Source: Albidovulum sp. bin36
GTDB taxonomy: Bacteria > Pseudomonadota > Alphaproteobacteria > Rhodobacterales > Rhodobacteraceae
Length of the DNA: 37,233 bases
Direction of reading: 5' to 3'
Assembly: GCA_002238565.1 (NCBI GenBank)
Contig: MPMP01000048.1
Span: 1 to 37,233, forward strand
Below the pieces are notes generated by a model that worked only from the letters and a program-made list of their open reading frames with translations, did no database searches and was not told the origin of the DNA. The first letter of the stretch is position 1; every line of letters starts with the position of its first letter. The position numbers and the translations under genes are program-made. This document shows positions 7,299 to 16,701 of the stretch, in pieces.

Positions 7299-7618
7299 CA
7301 GAGATCGACGTCGCCGTCAATGTCCTCGTCCGGTCCTGCTTCACGCCGCGCATATTCTAGCATGTCGTGTGCCAGATCGTCCGGGATCGCCCGAACATGC
7401 CGACCCGCCTGGATATCGCCGGCGAGCAGGTCGAGAAACGCAGCGATGGCCGGATCTTCATGCTCGGTGTCGGCTCGGCTGACGACGATCTGTCCGTCCT
7501 CGCGGAACTCGAATGCCACCTTGGAGCCGACTTCGACCCCGAGCGCCTGACGTACAGTCCTAGGCAGGGTGAACTGGCCCTTCGACGTCATCGTGGCAAC
7601 TTCCTGGATGATCGACAT
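7298..7618 (-). CDS. prlF: PrlF-family antitoxin
   Basis: This 106-residue protein starts MSIIQEVATMTSKGQFTLPR and continues TVRQALGVEVGSKVAFEF, the swapped-hairpin AbrB/SpoVT DNA-binding fold. It then has RADTEHEDPAIAAFLDLLAGDI, typical of PrlF (SohA). The acidic C-terminal tail probably binds the toxin. The ATG at 7618 has AAGGAG about eight bases upstream. It precedes yhaV with a one-base overlap. PrlF is known to repress its own operon, and the palindrome at 7647-7670 just upstream is a good operator candidate. Confidence 0.88.
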   Translation of the reverse strand: MSIIQEVATMTSKGQFTLPRTVRQALGVEVGSKVAFEFREDGQIVVSRADTEHEDPAIAAFLDLLAGDIQAGRHVRAIPDDLAHDMLEYARREAGPDEDIDGDVDL

Positions 7619-7646
7619 GATCGGCGCTCCTTCTGTGCCGCGCCTA

Positions 7647-7670
7647 AAGGCAAGGAATGTTCCTTACCTT
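7647..7670 (-). promoter_or_regulatory. Palindromic operator candidate upstream of prlF
   Basis: Two 11-base arms, AAGGCAAGGAA and TTCCTTACCTT on the plus strand, are separated by two bases and pair at 10 of 11 positions. The centre is about 40 bases before the prlF start codon. An AbrB-type autoregulator binding here would be expected, but I see no convincing -35/-10 pair to anchor it. Confidence 0.55.
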
Positions 7671-7948
7671 GTAAAGGCCATCTGGAGAATGCGAGCTCGA
7701 CACACGCGCCGCGCCTGTGTCGTGGACTCCGGTGAGCTGGTGTTTGAACAGCTGGCTCCCAAACTGCCTTTGGAGCCGAGTGACAGTCCGGTACAATGCC
7801 GATTCCGTTCGATGTAGGCACCCGGGATGCCGTCCAGAAATCGGTCGCGGGGCTCCAAAGGCACGGGTGTGGCATACATTAGCACCAAGACTATTTTCAC
7901 GGCGGGAGCCGGCCGCAACTCATTCCCATTCCTGTCGGCATCCCTGCC

Positions 7949-7972
7949 CTTTCATCCCGACGCAGTTAACTC
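7949..7972 (+). repeat. Left terminal inverted repeat of IS4-like element
   Basis: Twenty-four bases starting CTTTCATCCCGACGCAGTTA. They pair with 9629-9653 apart from a one-base length difference and a few mismatches. Confidence 0.75.
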
Positions 7973-8001
7973 GCTTCGCCGGAAGGCGTAAGTCATGCCT
8001 C

Positions 8002-9630
8002 ATGAGAATAGGAACACGACAATTTCACTCCGACGCGACGTGCCCGGGCGGGCGGATTCGCTACTGGATCGCCTCCGAGGGCTACGGCCCGCTCCGCGGC
8101 CTTGTGTTCGGCGCCGCCTCGTGGCATCAAAAGGTGCGGGACCGGCATATCGGCTGGTCGCGGGCGATCGGCCGGGCGCCGGGCTTCGGCGACGAGGAGG
8201 AACGGGAATATGGACGCAGAAGATGCAGCGATTCCCGCTTGCGGGCGCGGATGGTGGCGATGGGCCGGGCCTGGGCGGAGCGGCCCGGCGCCGCGCTTCC
8301 GGCGATTGTCCGGGGCGAAGCCGAGCAGAAGGCGGCGTACCGGTTCCTGTCGAATCCACACGTGACCATGGACCACGTTCTGGAGCCTTACCGCGAGACC
8401 CTGGCGGAGCGCTGCCGCCCGCATCCGCTGGTGCTGGCGGTGCAGGACACGACCATGCTGAACTACACCGGCCTGGAGGCGACGGAGGAGCTGGTCGACA
8501 TCGGCGGCGGCGGCGGCTCCGGCAGCGTCGGGGTCACGGCGCATATCGGGGTCGCGTTCAGCGAGGGCGGCTGCGCTCTGGGGGTGTTCCATCTCGACGC
8601 GGACTTCCGGGAGACGGTCGAGGCGAAGGCTAAGCGCAAGGCGAAGTCGGCGCCCAGAACGGGCAAGGCGGGCAAATCCTCCGCGTCGGAGACAGAGAGC
8701 CGGCGCTGGCGGGACGGGCTAGACAAGACCCTGGAGCTGGCCGCGGCTTGCCCCGACGCCCGGGTCGTGGCGATCTGCGACCGGGAGGGGGACAGCTGGG
8801 ACCTGATGGAGAAGGCGCTCGCGCGCGAAGCCGACGCGCTGTTCCGCGCCAGCCGCTCGACGCAGCTCAGGGCCTTCGACGCGGCGGGCGAAAAGCGGGA
8901 TCTGTGGGTCCATGCGGCCGCGCTGCCGCTCGTCGCCGAGAAGACCGTCGACATCGAAGCCCGCGGCGGCCCGCGCGCCCGCGAGAAGCGCACCGGCGTG
9001 CGCCTGGAGGTTCGCGCCGGCTTCGTCGACCTCGTCCCGCCGGCGGACAAGCCGCGCGGCGCGGCGCCGCTTCGCATACTGGCGGTTGGGGCCCGCGCCC
9101 CCGCCCCGCCGAGCGAAAGCGAGCCTCTCGACTGGCTGCTGCTCGCCACATTCGGCGACGCAACGCCGGACCACGCCCTCCAGGTCGTGTCCTGGTACGA
9201 GAAGCGGTGGCTGATCAAGGAGTATTCCGGGGCCCTCAAGGTCGGCACCCGGATCAAGGATCTGAGGCTCAATTTGGCCGACGACCTGCGCAAGCGCCTG
9301 GCCTTCGAGGCGGTGACCGCCTGCACGGTGATGTCTATCGAGCGCCTCGCGCGCTCGATGCCGGAAACGCCGGCGCGCACGGTCGTCCACATGGACGAGA
9401 TCAAGGTTCTGGCCATTCACATGTCCATGCCGAACCACGGGAGGCACCGAGGCCCGCCCGACCCGAACCAGACGATCTCGAGCTTCGCGGTCAACACGGC
9501 CCGCCTCGCCGGATTCATCCCCAAGAAGAGGCAGCCGCTGCCGGGAACCAAAAAACTCTGGGATGGCTACATGATGCTAACATTGTTCGTCGAAAATTTC
9601 AAAGCTTGGCGAGACTTCGGCATGATCTGA
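8002..9630 (+). CDS. IS4/Tn5-like transposase with DruA-like N-terminus
   Basis: I place the start at the ATG at 8002, the first in frame inside the element, giving 542 residues; the open frame upstream extends beyond the inverted repeat and is not used. Residues 14-55 (GGRIRYWIASEGYGPLRGLV, then RDRHIGW) resemble part of the DUF4338/DruA domain found at the front of some IS4-family transposases. Most of that domain appears deleted. From about residue 65 the protein is Tn5-like: KAAYRFLSNPHVT, Asp149 in QDTT, Asp260 in CDREGD. The block YEKRWLIKEYSGALK has Lys406 where Tn5 has catalytic Glu326; Glu407 follows. The transposase is thus probably inactive unless Glu407 can substitute. Confidence 0.8.
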   Translation: MRIGTRQFHSDATCPGGRIRYWIASEGYGPLRGLVFGAASWHQKVRDRHIGWSRAIGRAPGFGDEEEREYGRRRCSDSRLRARMVAMGRAWAERPGAALPAIVRGEAEQKAAYRFLSNPHVTMDHVLEPYRETLAERCRPHPLVLAVQDTTMLNYTGLEATEELVDIGGGGGSGSVGVTAHIGVAFSEGGCALGVFHLDADFRETVEAKAKRKAKSAPRTGKAGKSSASETESRRWRDGLDKTLELAAACPDARVVAICDREGDSWDLMEKALAREADALFRASRSTQLRAFDAAGEKRDLWVHAAALPLVAEKTVDIEARGGPRAREKRTGVRLEVRAGFVDLVPPADKPRGAAPLRILAVGARAPAPPSESEPLDWLLLATFGDATPDHALQVVSWYEKRWLIKEYSGALKVGTRIKDLRLNLADDLRKRLAFEAVTACTVMSIERLARSMPETPARTVVHMDEIKVLAIHMSMPNHGRHRGPPDPNQTISSFAVNTARLAGFIPKKRQPLPGTKKLWDGYMMLTLFVENFKAWRDFGMI

Positions 9631-9653
9631 GTAAACTGCGCACGGATGCAAAG
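9629..9653 (-). repeat. Right terminal inverted repeat of IS4-like element
   Basis: On the minus strand this starts CTTTGCATCCGTGCGCAG. It begins within the transposase stop codon, so the gene runs right up to the element end. Confidence 0.75.
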
Positions 9654-10022
9654 ATCCGAGGCGGCGGAAACGAAAATCCTGAACTCTAAGTACCGCTTCA
9701 AATTTATAGACGCCCATTTATTTCCAAGACAACAAGCTCGGTCGCGACATTCAACTGGATTTGCCTAGTCGATTCCAATACCGCGGTTCGGAATGTCGGA
9801 AGGTTGACCGGTTTTCGAAAATCGCTGAAATTGCTTATGTCGGCGAATCTGGAATAGACTGGCAGGGACTGAATGCGCAGCATTTGAAGGTTGTCGGCAA
9901 CGCTAACGACGAAAAAGCGGCGGACGTTTTAAATTCTCGGCGATTTGCGATTTTCCGGCAATTCTATCCGATTTCATTTTGGCGGCACTCGCGACAAACC
10001 AAACGCCAAGGGAGAGAAACCC
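9654..10022. other. Intergenic, upstream of TIM-barrel gene
   Basis: About 370 bases, more AT-rich than the neighbouring genes. It should hold the promoter of the gene at 10023, but I see no clear -35/-10 pair and no gene. The GGGAGAG at about 10010 is that gene's ribosome-binding site. Confidence 0.5.
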
Positions 10023-10868
10023 ATGCCCGCCATTCCCGTCTCATTCGCGCTGAACCACATGTCCGCGCCCAATTCCAATTTTCGCGAATTAATAGACCTT
10101 GCGGCAAGCCTCGGATGCGTCGGCGTGGAGTTTCGCAACGACCTGCCCGGCAAAACACTGTTTGACGGCGAACCGGCGCGCAATGTTCGAGACGCCTCGA
10201 TAAACGCCGGCGTGCGCATTCTTGCCTTGGCCGAGGTCAAGCGCTTTAACGACGGGAGCTTGAATCGCGCCGCGCAAGCCGACGAACTCATAGAATTGGC
10301 GGTCGAATGCGGAGCCGAGGCCGTAAGCCTAATTCCTGTCAACGACGCGAGCTATCGCCCGGGGAGCCGCGATGGAACGCAGCGGCTGAGGGACTTTCTT
10401 GCCGAGTCGGCGCCGAAGATCCGATCTGCCGGCCTTTTGGGGTATGTCGAGCCGCTTGGCTTTTCGATTTCGTCTCTCCGAACCAAGAAGGAAGCCCTCT
10501 CCGCGATCAACGAGGCCGACGCTTCCGACGTATTTCGCCTGATACACGACACGTTTCATCACGCTATCGCGGGCGAGCCGGACTTGTACCCGTCCAGAAC
10601 CGGACTTGTACACATCTCCGGAGTCAACGACTCGAGCTTGGATGTTTCGGACATGGAGGACGGCCACCGCGAGCTTGTTACCGCCGACGACCGGATCGGC
10701 AACATCGGCCAGATCGAGGAATTGCGTTCAACCGGATACGCCGGCCCGTTCTCGTTCGAGCCATTCGCCAAAAGCGTTCACGAAGATCGCGCGCTCGCCG
10801 ATTCGCTGACCGCGAGCATGAGGCATATTCGCGACGCGATCGCTTCCGGAAATGAAGAGCCGGGGTAA
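10023..10868 (+). CDS. Xylose-isomerase-like TIM-barrel sugar isomerase/epimerase
   Basis: The ATG at 10023 follows GGGAGAG at a good spacing; the open frame before it is non-coding. The 281-residue product has the AP endonuclease 2/xylose-isomerase-like barrel. Likely metal ligands are Glu in GYVEPLGF, Asp and His in HDTFHH, His in VHISGVND, and Glu in FSFEPFA. The start (SFALNHMSAP, later GVEFRNDLPG) resembles inosose isomerase-type and hydroxypyruvate isomerase-like enzymes used in inositol or ketose metabolism. It stands alone: a transposon on one side and a convergent mcd gene on the other, so the context gives no substrate. Confidence 0.75.
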   Translation: MPAIPVSFALNHMSAPNSNFRELIDLAASLGCVGVEFRNDLPGKTLFDGEPARNVRDASINAGVRILALAEVKRFNDGSLNRAAQADELIELAVECGAEAVSLIPVNDASYRPGSRDGTQRLRDFLAESAPKIRSAGLLGYVEPLGFSISSLRTKKEALSAINEADASDVFRLIHDTFHHAIAGEPDLYPSRTGLVHISGVNDSSLDVSDMEDGHRELVTADDRIGNIGQIEELRSTGYAGPFSFEPFAKSVHEDRALADSLTASMRHIRDAIASGNEEPG

Positions 10869-10941
10869 GCGCATTCAGCTGCTATCGGCGCGCGCAGCGG
10901 TTCAAGGACCCGCTGTCCCTTCAGAGGCTTCGCCGCCGCCT

Positions 10942-12648
10942 CTACCTATTGCCGAGCAGGCGCCTGGCGATGACATGGGCCTGAATTTCGGCTGCGCCCT
11001 CGAAGATGCTGAGAATCCTTGAATCGCAAAGAATGCGGCTAATCGGAAACTCGACCGCAAATCCGTTTCCGCCGTGAATTTGAACCGCATTGTCCGCGGC
11101 CGACCACGCCACCCGCGCCGCCAGCAGCTTGGCCATGCCCGCTTCCAGGTCGCATCTTCGCTGGCTGTCCTTCTCGCGAGCGGCGAAGTAGGCTAGCTGC
11201 CTGGCAACCATGATTTCGACGGCCATGATCGCAAGCTTGGACGCCACCCTGGGAAACTCGATCAGCGGCTTCCCGAATTGCTTCCGATTCAGCGCGTATT
11301 CCAGTCCCTGATCGAGAGCCGACTGCGCGACGCCGATAGCACGAGCGGCCGTCTGAATCCTGGCGGACTCGAATGTTTGCATGAGCTGGCGAAACCCCCT
11401 GCCCTCGACGCAGCCCAGAAGGCAATCCGCCTTTAGCCGAAATCCGCTGAATCCGATTTCGTACTCCTTCATTCCGCGGTAGCCGAGCACCTCGATTTCG
11501 GTGCCGTCGATGCCGTCGTCGGGAAACGGATATTCCTCGGTGCCGGGCGTCTTTTCGACTATGAACATCGACAATCCCCGGTAGTCGCTGGATTCCGGGT
11601 CGGTTCTCGCCAAAAGCGTCATGACATTCGCGCGCGATCCGTGGGTAATCCAGGTTTTCGATCCAGTAACGGAATACATGCCGTTATCGAGCGCCGCCTT
11701 CGTGCGAAGGGAACCTAGATCCGAACCGGTGTTCGGTTCGGTAAAAACGGCTGTCGGCATTATTTCGCCCGACGCGATGCGCGGCAGCCATTCTCGCTTC
11801 TGCCAGTCCGTGCCGCCGCAAAGAATCAATTCCGCCGCGATTTCAGTTCGCGTAGCCAGCGACCCAACGCCGATATAGCCGCGCGACAGTTCTTCGGACA
11901 CGACGCACATCGCCGTTTTCGACATCGCCAAGCCGTCGTACTCTTCAGGAATGGTAAGCCCGAACACGCCCATCTCGGCAAGTTCGGAAATCAGCTCCAT
12001 GGGTATGAGCCGATCTTCCATGTGCCATTCCTGGGCATTCGGAAACACCTTGTCGTCGGCAAAGCGCCTGATTTGACTGCGAATAATCTCCAGTTCCTGA
12101 TCGAGCCCCAGGTCGCCGAACGACGACGATCCGCGGCGTTCCGCCATCAGCTTCGCAAGGCGCATTCGCGCGTTCTGGCTATTGCCGCGCGCGGATAGCA
12201 GCCTAGCGGCCCGGGACTCAATGAATTCCCGGCCATCCAGCGAGTCCGACACTTCCTCGAGGCGAGCGATCTCTCCCTGGCTCATGGCGATGCCGCCGCG
12301 AATCTGGTTGACGTATTCGCCGAAAGCAATTTGCAGGATCAGCTGCTCGACTTCGCCGAACTTCTCGTTGGCATCCAGTCCGGAAGCCCATTGGTGCATT
12401 TGACGCAGGCATTCGCCGTAAGTTGCGAACCACGCAAGTGAATGCGCCGCGCTCTGACGTTCGTCCAGCGCCCGTTCTGGCGGGACGCCCGCAGCGGCGA
12501 ATTCTCTCCGCATGGCGGAAGCGGCTTCGCGGGCGAGACCGCTCGCCCCCTCGGCCGCCATCGATGTCAATTCAAGCAATTCGGGAAGAATCGCTTCCTC
12601 GCGGCGGCGCGACGGATCGCTTCCGCTGTCGGATTCTCTAATAGCCAT
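10942..12648 (-). CDS. mcd: (2S)-methylsuccinyl-CoA dehydrogenase
   Basis: This 568-residue flavoprotein is an acyl-CoA dehydrogenase with an extra helical N-terminal region of about 175 residues (LAWFATYGECLRQMHQWA, then FGEYVNQIRGGIAMSQGEI). That extension marks methylsuccinyl-CoA dehydrogenase, which oxidises (2S)-methylsuccinyl-CoA to mesaconyl-CoA in the ethylmalonyl-CoA pathway for acetyl-CoA assimilation. The core shows RGYIGVGSLATRTEIAAELI, TAVFTEPNTGSDLGSLRTKA (FAD and substrate binding), and the catalytic base position Glu550 in SIFEGAAEIQ. It follows pckA by 59 bp on the same strand, so the two probably share a transcript. The rest of the pathway is outside the window. The ribosome-binding site is weak. 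Confidence 0.92.
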   Translation of the reverse strand: MAIRESDSGSDPSRRREEAILPELLELTSMAAEGASGLAREAASAMRREFAAAGVPPERALDERQSAAHSLAWFATYGECLRQMHQWASGLDANEKFGEVEQLILQIAFGEYVNQIRGGIAMSQGEIARLEEVSDSLDGREFIESRAARLLSARGNSQNARMRLAKLMAERRGSSSFGDLGLDQELEIIRSQIRRFADDKVFPNAQEWHMEDRLIPMELISELAEMGVFGLTIPEEYDGLAMSKTAMCVVSEELSRGYIGVGSLATRTEIAAELILCGGTDWQKREWLPRIASGEIMPTAVFTEPNTGSDLGSLRTKAALDNGMYSVTGSKTWITHGSRANVMTLLARTDPESSDYRGLSMFIVEKTPGTEEYPFPDDGIDGTEIEVLGYRGMKEYEIGFSGFRLKADCLLGCVEGRGFRQLMQTFESARIQTAARAIGVAQSALDQGLEYALNRKQFGKPLIEFPRVASKLAIMAVEIMVARQLAYFAAREKDSQRRCDLEAGMAKLLAARVAWSAADNAVQIHGGNGFAVEFPISRILCDSRILSIFEGAAEIQAHVIARRLLGNR

Positions 12649-12707
12649 GAGCTTTTGCCATCGAAAATTCAGCCGCTTGTTTCATTGCGCTCCGGATGCG
12701 GGAGAGC

Positions 12708-14231
12708 CTATTGCATCAGGCGCCGGTAGTTCTCCTCGAACATGGATTCGAGGCGAGCCGCCGCGCGGTCGTATGCTGCGCGGTCGCTCCATCCAAGCCT
12801 GGGATTCAGGATCGACGCGTCGATTGATTCCATGCGTTCCGGAACCAGCATGCCGAAATTCGGGTCCGCTTTCATCGGCGCGCCTTCCAAAGAGTTATTA
12901 AGGACCGCCTTCAGCAGCAGCCGCGTTACGTTCAAGGGCATCCGCCGCCCCGTCCCGTAGCCTCCGCCCGTCCAGCCGGTATTCAGAAGCCAGCATTTCG
13001 CGCCGCTCGAAACGAGCCGTTCGCGCAGCAGCTCGCCGTACACCCCGGGATGCCGCGGAATGAAGGGCTGTCCGAAGCACGCCGAAAAGGTCGGCTGCGG
13101 CTGCTTGATCCCGCGTTCGGTTCCACCGACTTTAGACGTAAAGCCCGACAAGAAATGGTAGACCGCCTGTTCGGTCGTCAGGCGCGACAGCGCCGGAAGA
13201 ACTCCGAACGCGTCGCAGGTCAGCATAACGACATGCTGCGGAATCCCGGCGGTTCCCGACCGAGAAGCCGTCGGCATGCCATCGAGCGGATAGGCGCAGC
13301 GCGCATTTTCCGTGATGGACGAGTCCAGAAAATCCAGTTCGCCGGTATCCGGATCCGCGACTGCGTTTTCGATAACGGATCCGAATCTCGAAGTCGTTGC
13401 GAATATCTCGGGTTCGGCATCCTCGCTCAAATTCTGCGTCTTCGCGTAGCAGCCGCCTTCAAAATTGAACAGTCCGCTCGACGACCAGCCATGCTCGTCG
13501 TCGCCGACAAGTATTCGTTCCGGATCGGAAGACAGCGTCGTCTTTCCCGTGCCCGACAGGCCGAAGAATATCGCGGAATCGCCCGGATCGCCGATCGCGT
13601 GGTTTGCGGAGCAATGCATCGGCAGGACGTTTTCGAACGGCAACGTGTAATTGAGAAGCGAAAAAATCGCTTTCTTCATTTCCCCGGCATAGCCGGTGCC
13701 GCAAATGACGACGATCTTTCGCTCGATGTCCATTGCGATCGCCGTTCCGGACCGGCAGCCGTGGATTGCCGGCGTCGCTTTGAAGCCGGGGCAGTCGACG
13801 ACAAGGCATCCCGGACGGAATCCCTGCAGTTCCGCTCGGTCCGGGCGCAGCAGCAAATGCCGGATGAAGAGGCTGTGCCAGGCATATTCAGTTACTAGGC
13901 GAACATTGATCCGGTAATTCTCGTCCGCTCCCGCCTGCAGGTCCTGAACAAAGAATCCGCCTCCCGAAACATGATCGAGAACATCGCTCAAGAGACGATC
14001 GAAGCACGTTCTGCTCATTCGATTGCAGTTGTCCCACCAAACGGATTCGGCAACGCCGGGCCCATCCACGATGAACTTGTCGTTCGGCGAGCGTCCCGTA
14101 AATCTACCGGTCGAAACAAGCAGCGCGCCGCCCTTGCAAAGTACGCCTTCGTTTCTTGAGACCGCCTGCTGCACAAGCGCATGCACGCCGGCATTGCGGA
14201 CGAACAAGCCGGAATCGTCAAAAAGGGACAT
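12708..14231 (-). CDS. pckA: Phosphoenolpyruvate carboxykinase (ATP)
   Basis: The enzyme converts oxaloacetate and ATP to PEP and CO2, the entry to gluconeogenesis. Visible signatures are [34 protein letters not shown], the P-loop GLSGTGKT (residues 224-231), GDDEHGW (243-249), and [15 protein letters not shown]. From the ATG at 14231 it has 507 residues. The family is usually about 530, and an ATG at 14357 would give 549. Neither start has a good ribosome-binding site, so the N-terminus is uncertain. The gene precedes mcd and fits with it: the ethylmalonyl-CoA pathway makes C4 acids and pckA draws them into sugar synthesis. Confidence 0.93.
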   Translation of the reverse strand: MSLFDDSGLFVRNAGVHALVQQAVSRNEGVLCKGGALLVSTGRFTGRSPNDKFIVDGPGVAESVWWDNCNRMSRTCFDRLLSDVLDHVSGGGFFVQDLQAGADENYRINVRLVTEYAWHSLFIRHLLLRPDRAELQGFRPGCLVVDCPGFKATPAIHGCRSGTAIAMDIERKIVVICGTGYAGEMKKAIFSLLNYTLPFENVLPMHCSANHAIGDPGDSAIFFGLSGTGKTTLSSDPERILVGDDEHGWSSSGLFNFEGGCYAKTQNLSEDAEPEIFATTSRFGSVIENAVADPDTGELDFLDSSITENARCAYPLDGMPTASRSGTAGIPQHVVMLTCDAFGVLPALSRLTTEQAVYHFLSGFTSKVGGTERGIKQPQPTFSACFGQPFIPRHPGVYGELLRERLVSSGAKCWLLNTGWTGGGYGTGRRMPLNVTRLLLKAVLNNSLEGAPMKADPNFGMLVPERMESIDASILNPRLGWSDRAAYDRAAARLESMFEENYRRLMQ

Positions 14232-14416
14232 CGAATCGGGGCAAGCGTGGCCGTTCGAGATTCTGGTCAAGTTTCGCGCTCCTGTGCCGCCGCGCCGCGG
14301 CGTAGGTGTCAATGTCGCCAAGGCCAAGCCGCCTTGGACCCAAGCGACCGAGGCCATGTTCCGGTCGCGCTCAGCTACAATCGGAAAAGTAATCGAGACC
14401 AGAAAATCAACCTGTC

Positions 14417-15055
14417 CTAATACTGCCTTACAGCCGAGTTCGCTCGCATCAAGCGCCCGCTTACGACCTTGAAGGGCGCAAGTGCGACAAGCGCAATCGA
14501 GAATTTCACGCAAAAATCCGCAATCGCCAGGCCGACCCAAAGCGGCGCCGCGATTCCTGTTCCGAACAGCGGCACGATTTCGCCGGCCCACTCCGCGCCG
14601 CCGCCCGGCTCGAGAAAGGAAAGCTGCGCGGAAAACGCTATCCCGAAAAACAGAAATGTATCGACTACGGATCCTGCGAAGCTCGAAACCAGGGGCGCGC
14701 GCCACCAGGCCTGCCGGCGAAGCCTGTCGAAAATCGCCACGTCGAGCAATTGAGCGGCAAGAAACGCCGTGCCGGAAGCCAGCGCAATTCGAAATGTCAC
14801 CAGCGCGCTCCCGTCGATCTCGATCATCGCGCCGGCAAGCGAGCAAGCTATTCCGACGACGAATCCCGCCGCGACCACGCGTCGCGCGTCCGCGGCGCCG
14901 AATACGCGATTCATGACATCCGTTACCAGAAAAGCGAACGGATAGACGAATGCGCCCCAGGTCAGCCAATCGCCGACCAGAAACTGAACAAGAATATTGG
15001 AGGCGACCACGATGGCGGCCATCGCAGCAACGCCGAGAATCACGTTGTTTCTCAT
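14417..15055 (-). CDS. yhhQ: Queuosine precursor transporter, YhhQ/VUT family
   Basis: A 212-residue membrane protein with about six hydrophobic segments. The stretches [20 protein letters not shown] and [20 protein letters not shown] contain the conserved acidic residues and pattern of the COG1738 (YhhQ) family, which imports preQ0 or preQ1 for making the queuosine tRNA base. It lies 77 bp after the aromatic aminotransferase and 185 bp before pckA, all on the minus strand. I looked for a preQ1 riboswitch in the short leader (15056-15132) and could not make one out. Confidence 0.87.
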   Translation of the reverse strand: MRNNVILGVAAMAAIVVASNILVQFLVGDWLTWGAFVYPFAFLVTDVMNRVFGAADARRVVAAGFVVGIACSLAGAMIEIDGSALVTFRIALASGTAFLAAQLLDVAIFDRLRRQAWWRAPLVSSFAGSVVDTFLFFGIAFSAQLSFLEPGGGAEWAGEIVPLFGTGIAAPLWVGLAIADFCVKFSIALVALAPFKVVSGRLMRANSAVRQY

Positions 15056-15132
15056 AAGATTTCCGAAGCTCCCGGAAGCGGCGGCGGCGGCCGGCCGCCG
15101 GATGGAACAGTGCTAGGGCGCGGGAATCCGCA

Positions 15133-16317
15133 TCAGACTCCCGCGTCTGCGATCGCCCGAGCAACGATCGGAACCGACTTTTCGCTTAGGCCTGCGACAT
15201 TGATTCGACTGTCCGAAACCATGTAGATTCCATACTTGTCGCGCATGGCCTCGACCTGTTCGGTCGTTGCGCCCAGCAGTGAGAACATTCCCCGGTGCGC
15301 GCCGATGAATGCAAACCTGTCGGATCCGGTAATGTCCCGAAGGGCCGTCGAAAGGCTGACGCGAAGATTGCGCATGCTTTCGCGCATAGCCTTAAGCTCC
15401 TCCATCCATTCGGTCTTAAGGGACGGATCGCCGAGTATCATTGAAACAAGCCTCGCGCCGTGGTCGGGCGGGAAGGAATAGTTTTGCCGGTTGAGAAAAA
15501 CAAGGGTGCCTTGCGCCAGAGCCTTGGTCGCGGAGTCCGGCGCGACCGCAATCAATAGGCCGGTTCTTTCCCTGTAGATGCCGAAATTCTTCGAGCAGCT
15601 CGCCGCGACAAGCATTTCCGGAATTTTCGAAGCCATCAGCCGAACCGGCGCCGCATCCTCGTCCAAGCCTTCGCCGAATCCCTGGTATGCGATGTCGACT
15701 ATCGGGATAAGTCCCTTCTTCAAGACCAGATCGGACAATTCGCCCCACTGCGCCAGATCTAGATTGGCGCCGGTCGGGTTGTGGCAGCACCCGTGCAGAA
15801 CGACGGCATCGCCCGCTTCGGCATCGGCAAGGCTCGCCATCATGCCGTGAAAATCCACGCCTCTCGTTTCATAGTCGAAATAACGGTATTCCTTCGCGGG
15901 CATGCCTAGATAGGTTACGATGGAGCGGTGGTTCGGCCAGGACGGCGCCGAAATCCATACCGACGCGTTTCGTTCCGCCAGCCGCACGAGTTCCAGAGAC
16001 TGGCGAACCGCGCCGGTGCCGCCCGGCGTGTGCGCGGCGGCCACGCGGTCATTTCCAATTGAATTTCCTAGAACAAGGCTCGTCATGGCCTCCAGGTAGG
16101 CGGGTTCGCCCGCCATGCCCGTATAGGACTTGGTGCTTTCCGATTCCCAAAGCATCCTTTCGGCGGTTTTCACGGCTTTCATGACCGGCGTAACGCCGTC
16201 CGCGTTTCGGTACATCCCGACCCCAAGATCAATTTTATTCTCGCGCGGGTCGTCCTTGTACATCTGGATCAGCTGGATGATCTTGTCCGCCTTCTGCGGC
16301 TGCAAATTCGACAGCAT
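15133..16317 (-). CDS. tyrB: Aromatic amino acid aminotransferase
   Basis: The 394-residue protein is a class I aminotransferase (fold type I, PLP). The PLP lysine is Lys243 in [14 protein letters not shown], and Arg251 in the same block is a PLP-phosphate ligand. [17 protein letters not shown] and SWPNHRSI are typical. The sequence closely follows the aromatic aminotransferase of Paracoccus and its relatives, which also accept aspartate. It exchanges amino groups between Tyr, Phe or Asp and 2-oxoglutarate. It is the first of the run of genes 16317 to 10942 on the minus strand, although the gaps vary, so a single transcript is not certain. Confidence 0.88.
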   Translation of the reverse strand: MLSNLQPQKADKIIQLIQMYKDDPRENKIDLGVGMYRNADGVTPVMKAVKTAERMLWESESTKSYTGMAGEPAYLEAMTSLVLGNSIGNDRVAAAHTPGGTGAVRQSLELVRLAERNASVWISAPSWPNHRSIVTYLGMPAKEYRYFDYETRGVDFHGMMASLADAEAGDAVVLHGCCHNPTGANLDLAQWGELSDLVLKKGLIPIVDIAYQGFGEGLDEDAAPVRLMASKIPEMLVAASCSKNFGIYRERTGLLIAVAPDSATKALAQGTLVFLNRQNYSFPPDHGARLVSMILGDPSLKTEWMEELKAMRESMRNLRVSLSTALRDITGSDRFAFIGAHRGMFSLLGATTEQVEAMRDKYGIYMVSDSRINVAGLSEKSVPIVARAIADAGV

Positions 16318-16701
16318 TCTTCTTCGTCTCCATTATGGCTTTACAGCGGGGTTCGGCGGGCGCCGCGGCTCGCGCTTGCCCGCGACCCTGCGAACTTCGG
16401 AAAAGCCGCCGGCTTGATGCAACTCAAGCTCTATTGAGCAGTCCAGCGCGCAAGCGCCGACGGTTAACTTTTCCGCATCTTTCATCGACCATTCCGCGGA
16501 CGCGGCGATCTTGAGCGGCTACGCTCCCAGCCCCATTCCGATCCAATTCCCTGCACGAGGAAAGAATCCGCAGGATCAGGGTTTCTGTCGAGCCCAAGCT
16601 CGGCTTCGCGCCTTTCGGCGGCGGCTGTTCGACCCACTTTCCAAGCTTCCTCGTTTCCAAGCAGCTTACGGCGCAGACGGCCATGCCGCCAGCCGAAAAC
16701 G
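16318..16701. other. Intergenic between sseA and aminotransferase
   Basis: About 380 bases downstream of sseA and upstream of the aminotransferase, both on the minus strand. Short frames on both strands have no recognisable motifs. The aminotransferase promoter should be here, but I see no strong consensus match. Confidence 0.5.

Larger units (their letters stand above)
7949..9653 (+). mobile_element. IS4/Tn5-like insertion sequence
   Basis: The element is bounded by imperfect inverted repeats: left CTTTCATCCCGACGCAG (7949 onward, matching for 24 bases) and right, on the minus strand, CTTTGCATCCGTGCGCAG (9653-9629). It is 1705 bp long and carries one transposase gene. I find no clear target duplication next to the ends. 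The right repeat also occurs at 6217-6240 on a related remnant, which confirms that the ends are real. Confidence 0.8.

Noticed and set aside
7717..8001. Extension of the transposase frame upstream of the insertion sequence
   Set aside because: It crosses the left inverted repeat at 7949 and reads into flanking DNA with no homology; the gene should lie within the element.
15056..15132. preQ1 riboswitch ahead of yhhQ
   Set aside because: The leader is short and I could not identify the conserved pseudoknot elements.
14232..15164. N-terminal extension of pckA through the yhhQ gene
   Set aside because: The extension overlaps a well-supported transporter gene in another frame, and the family needs only about 510-550 residues.
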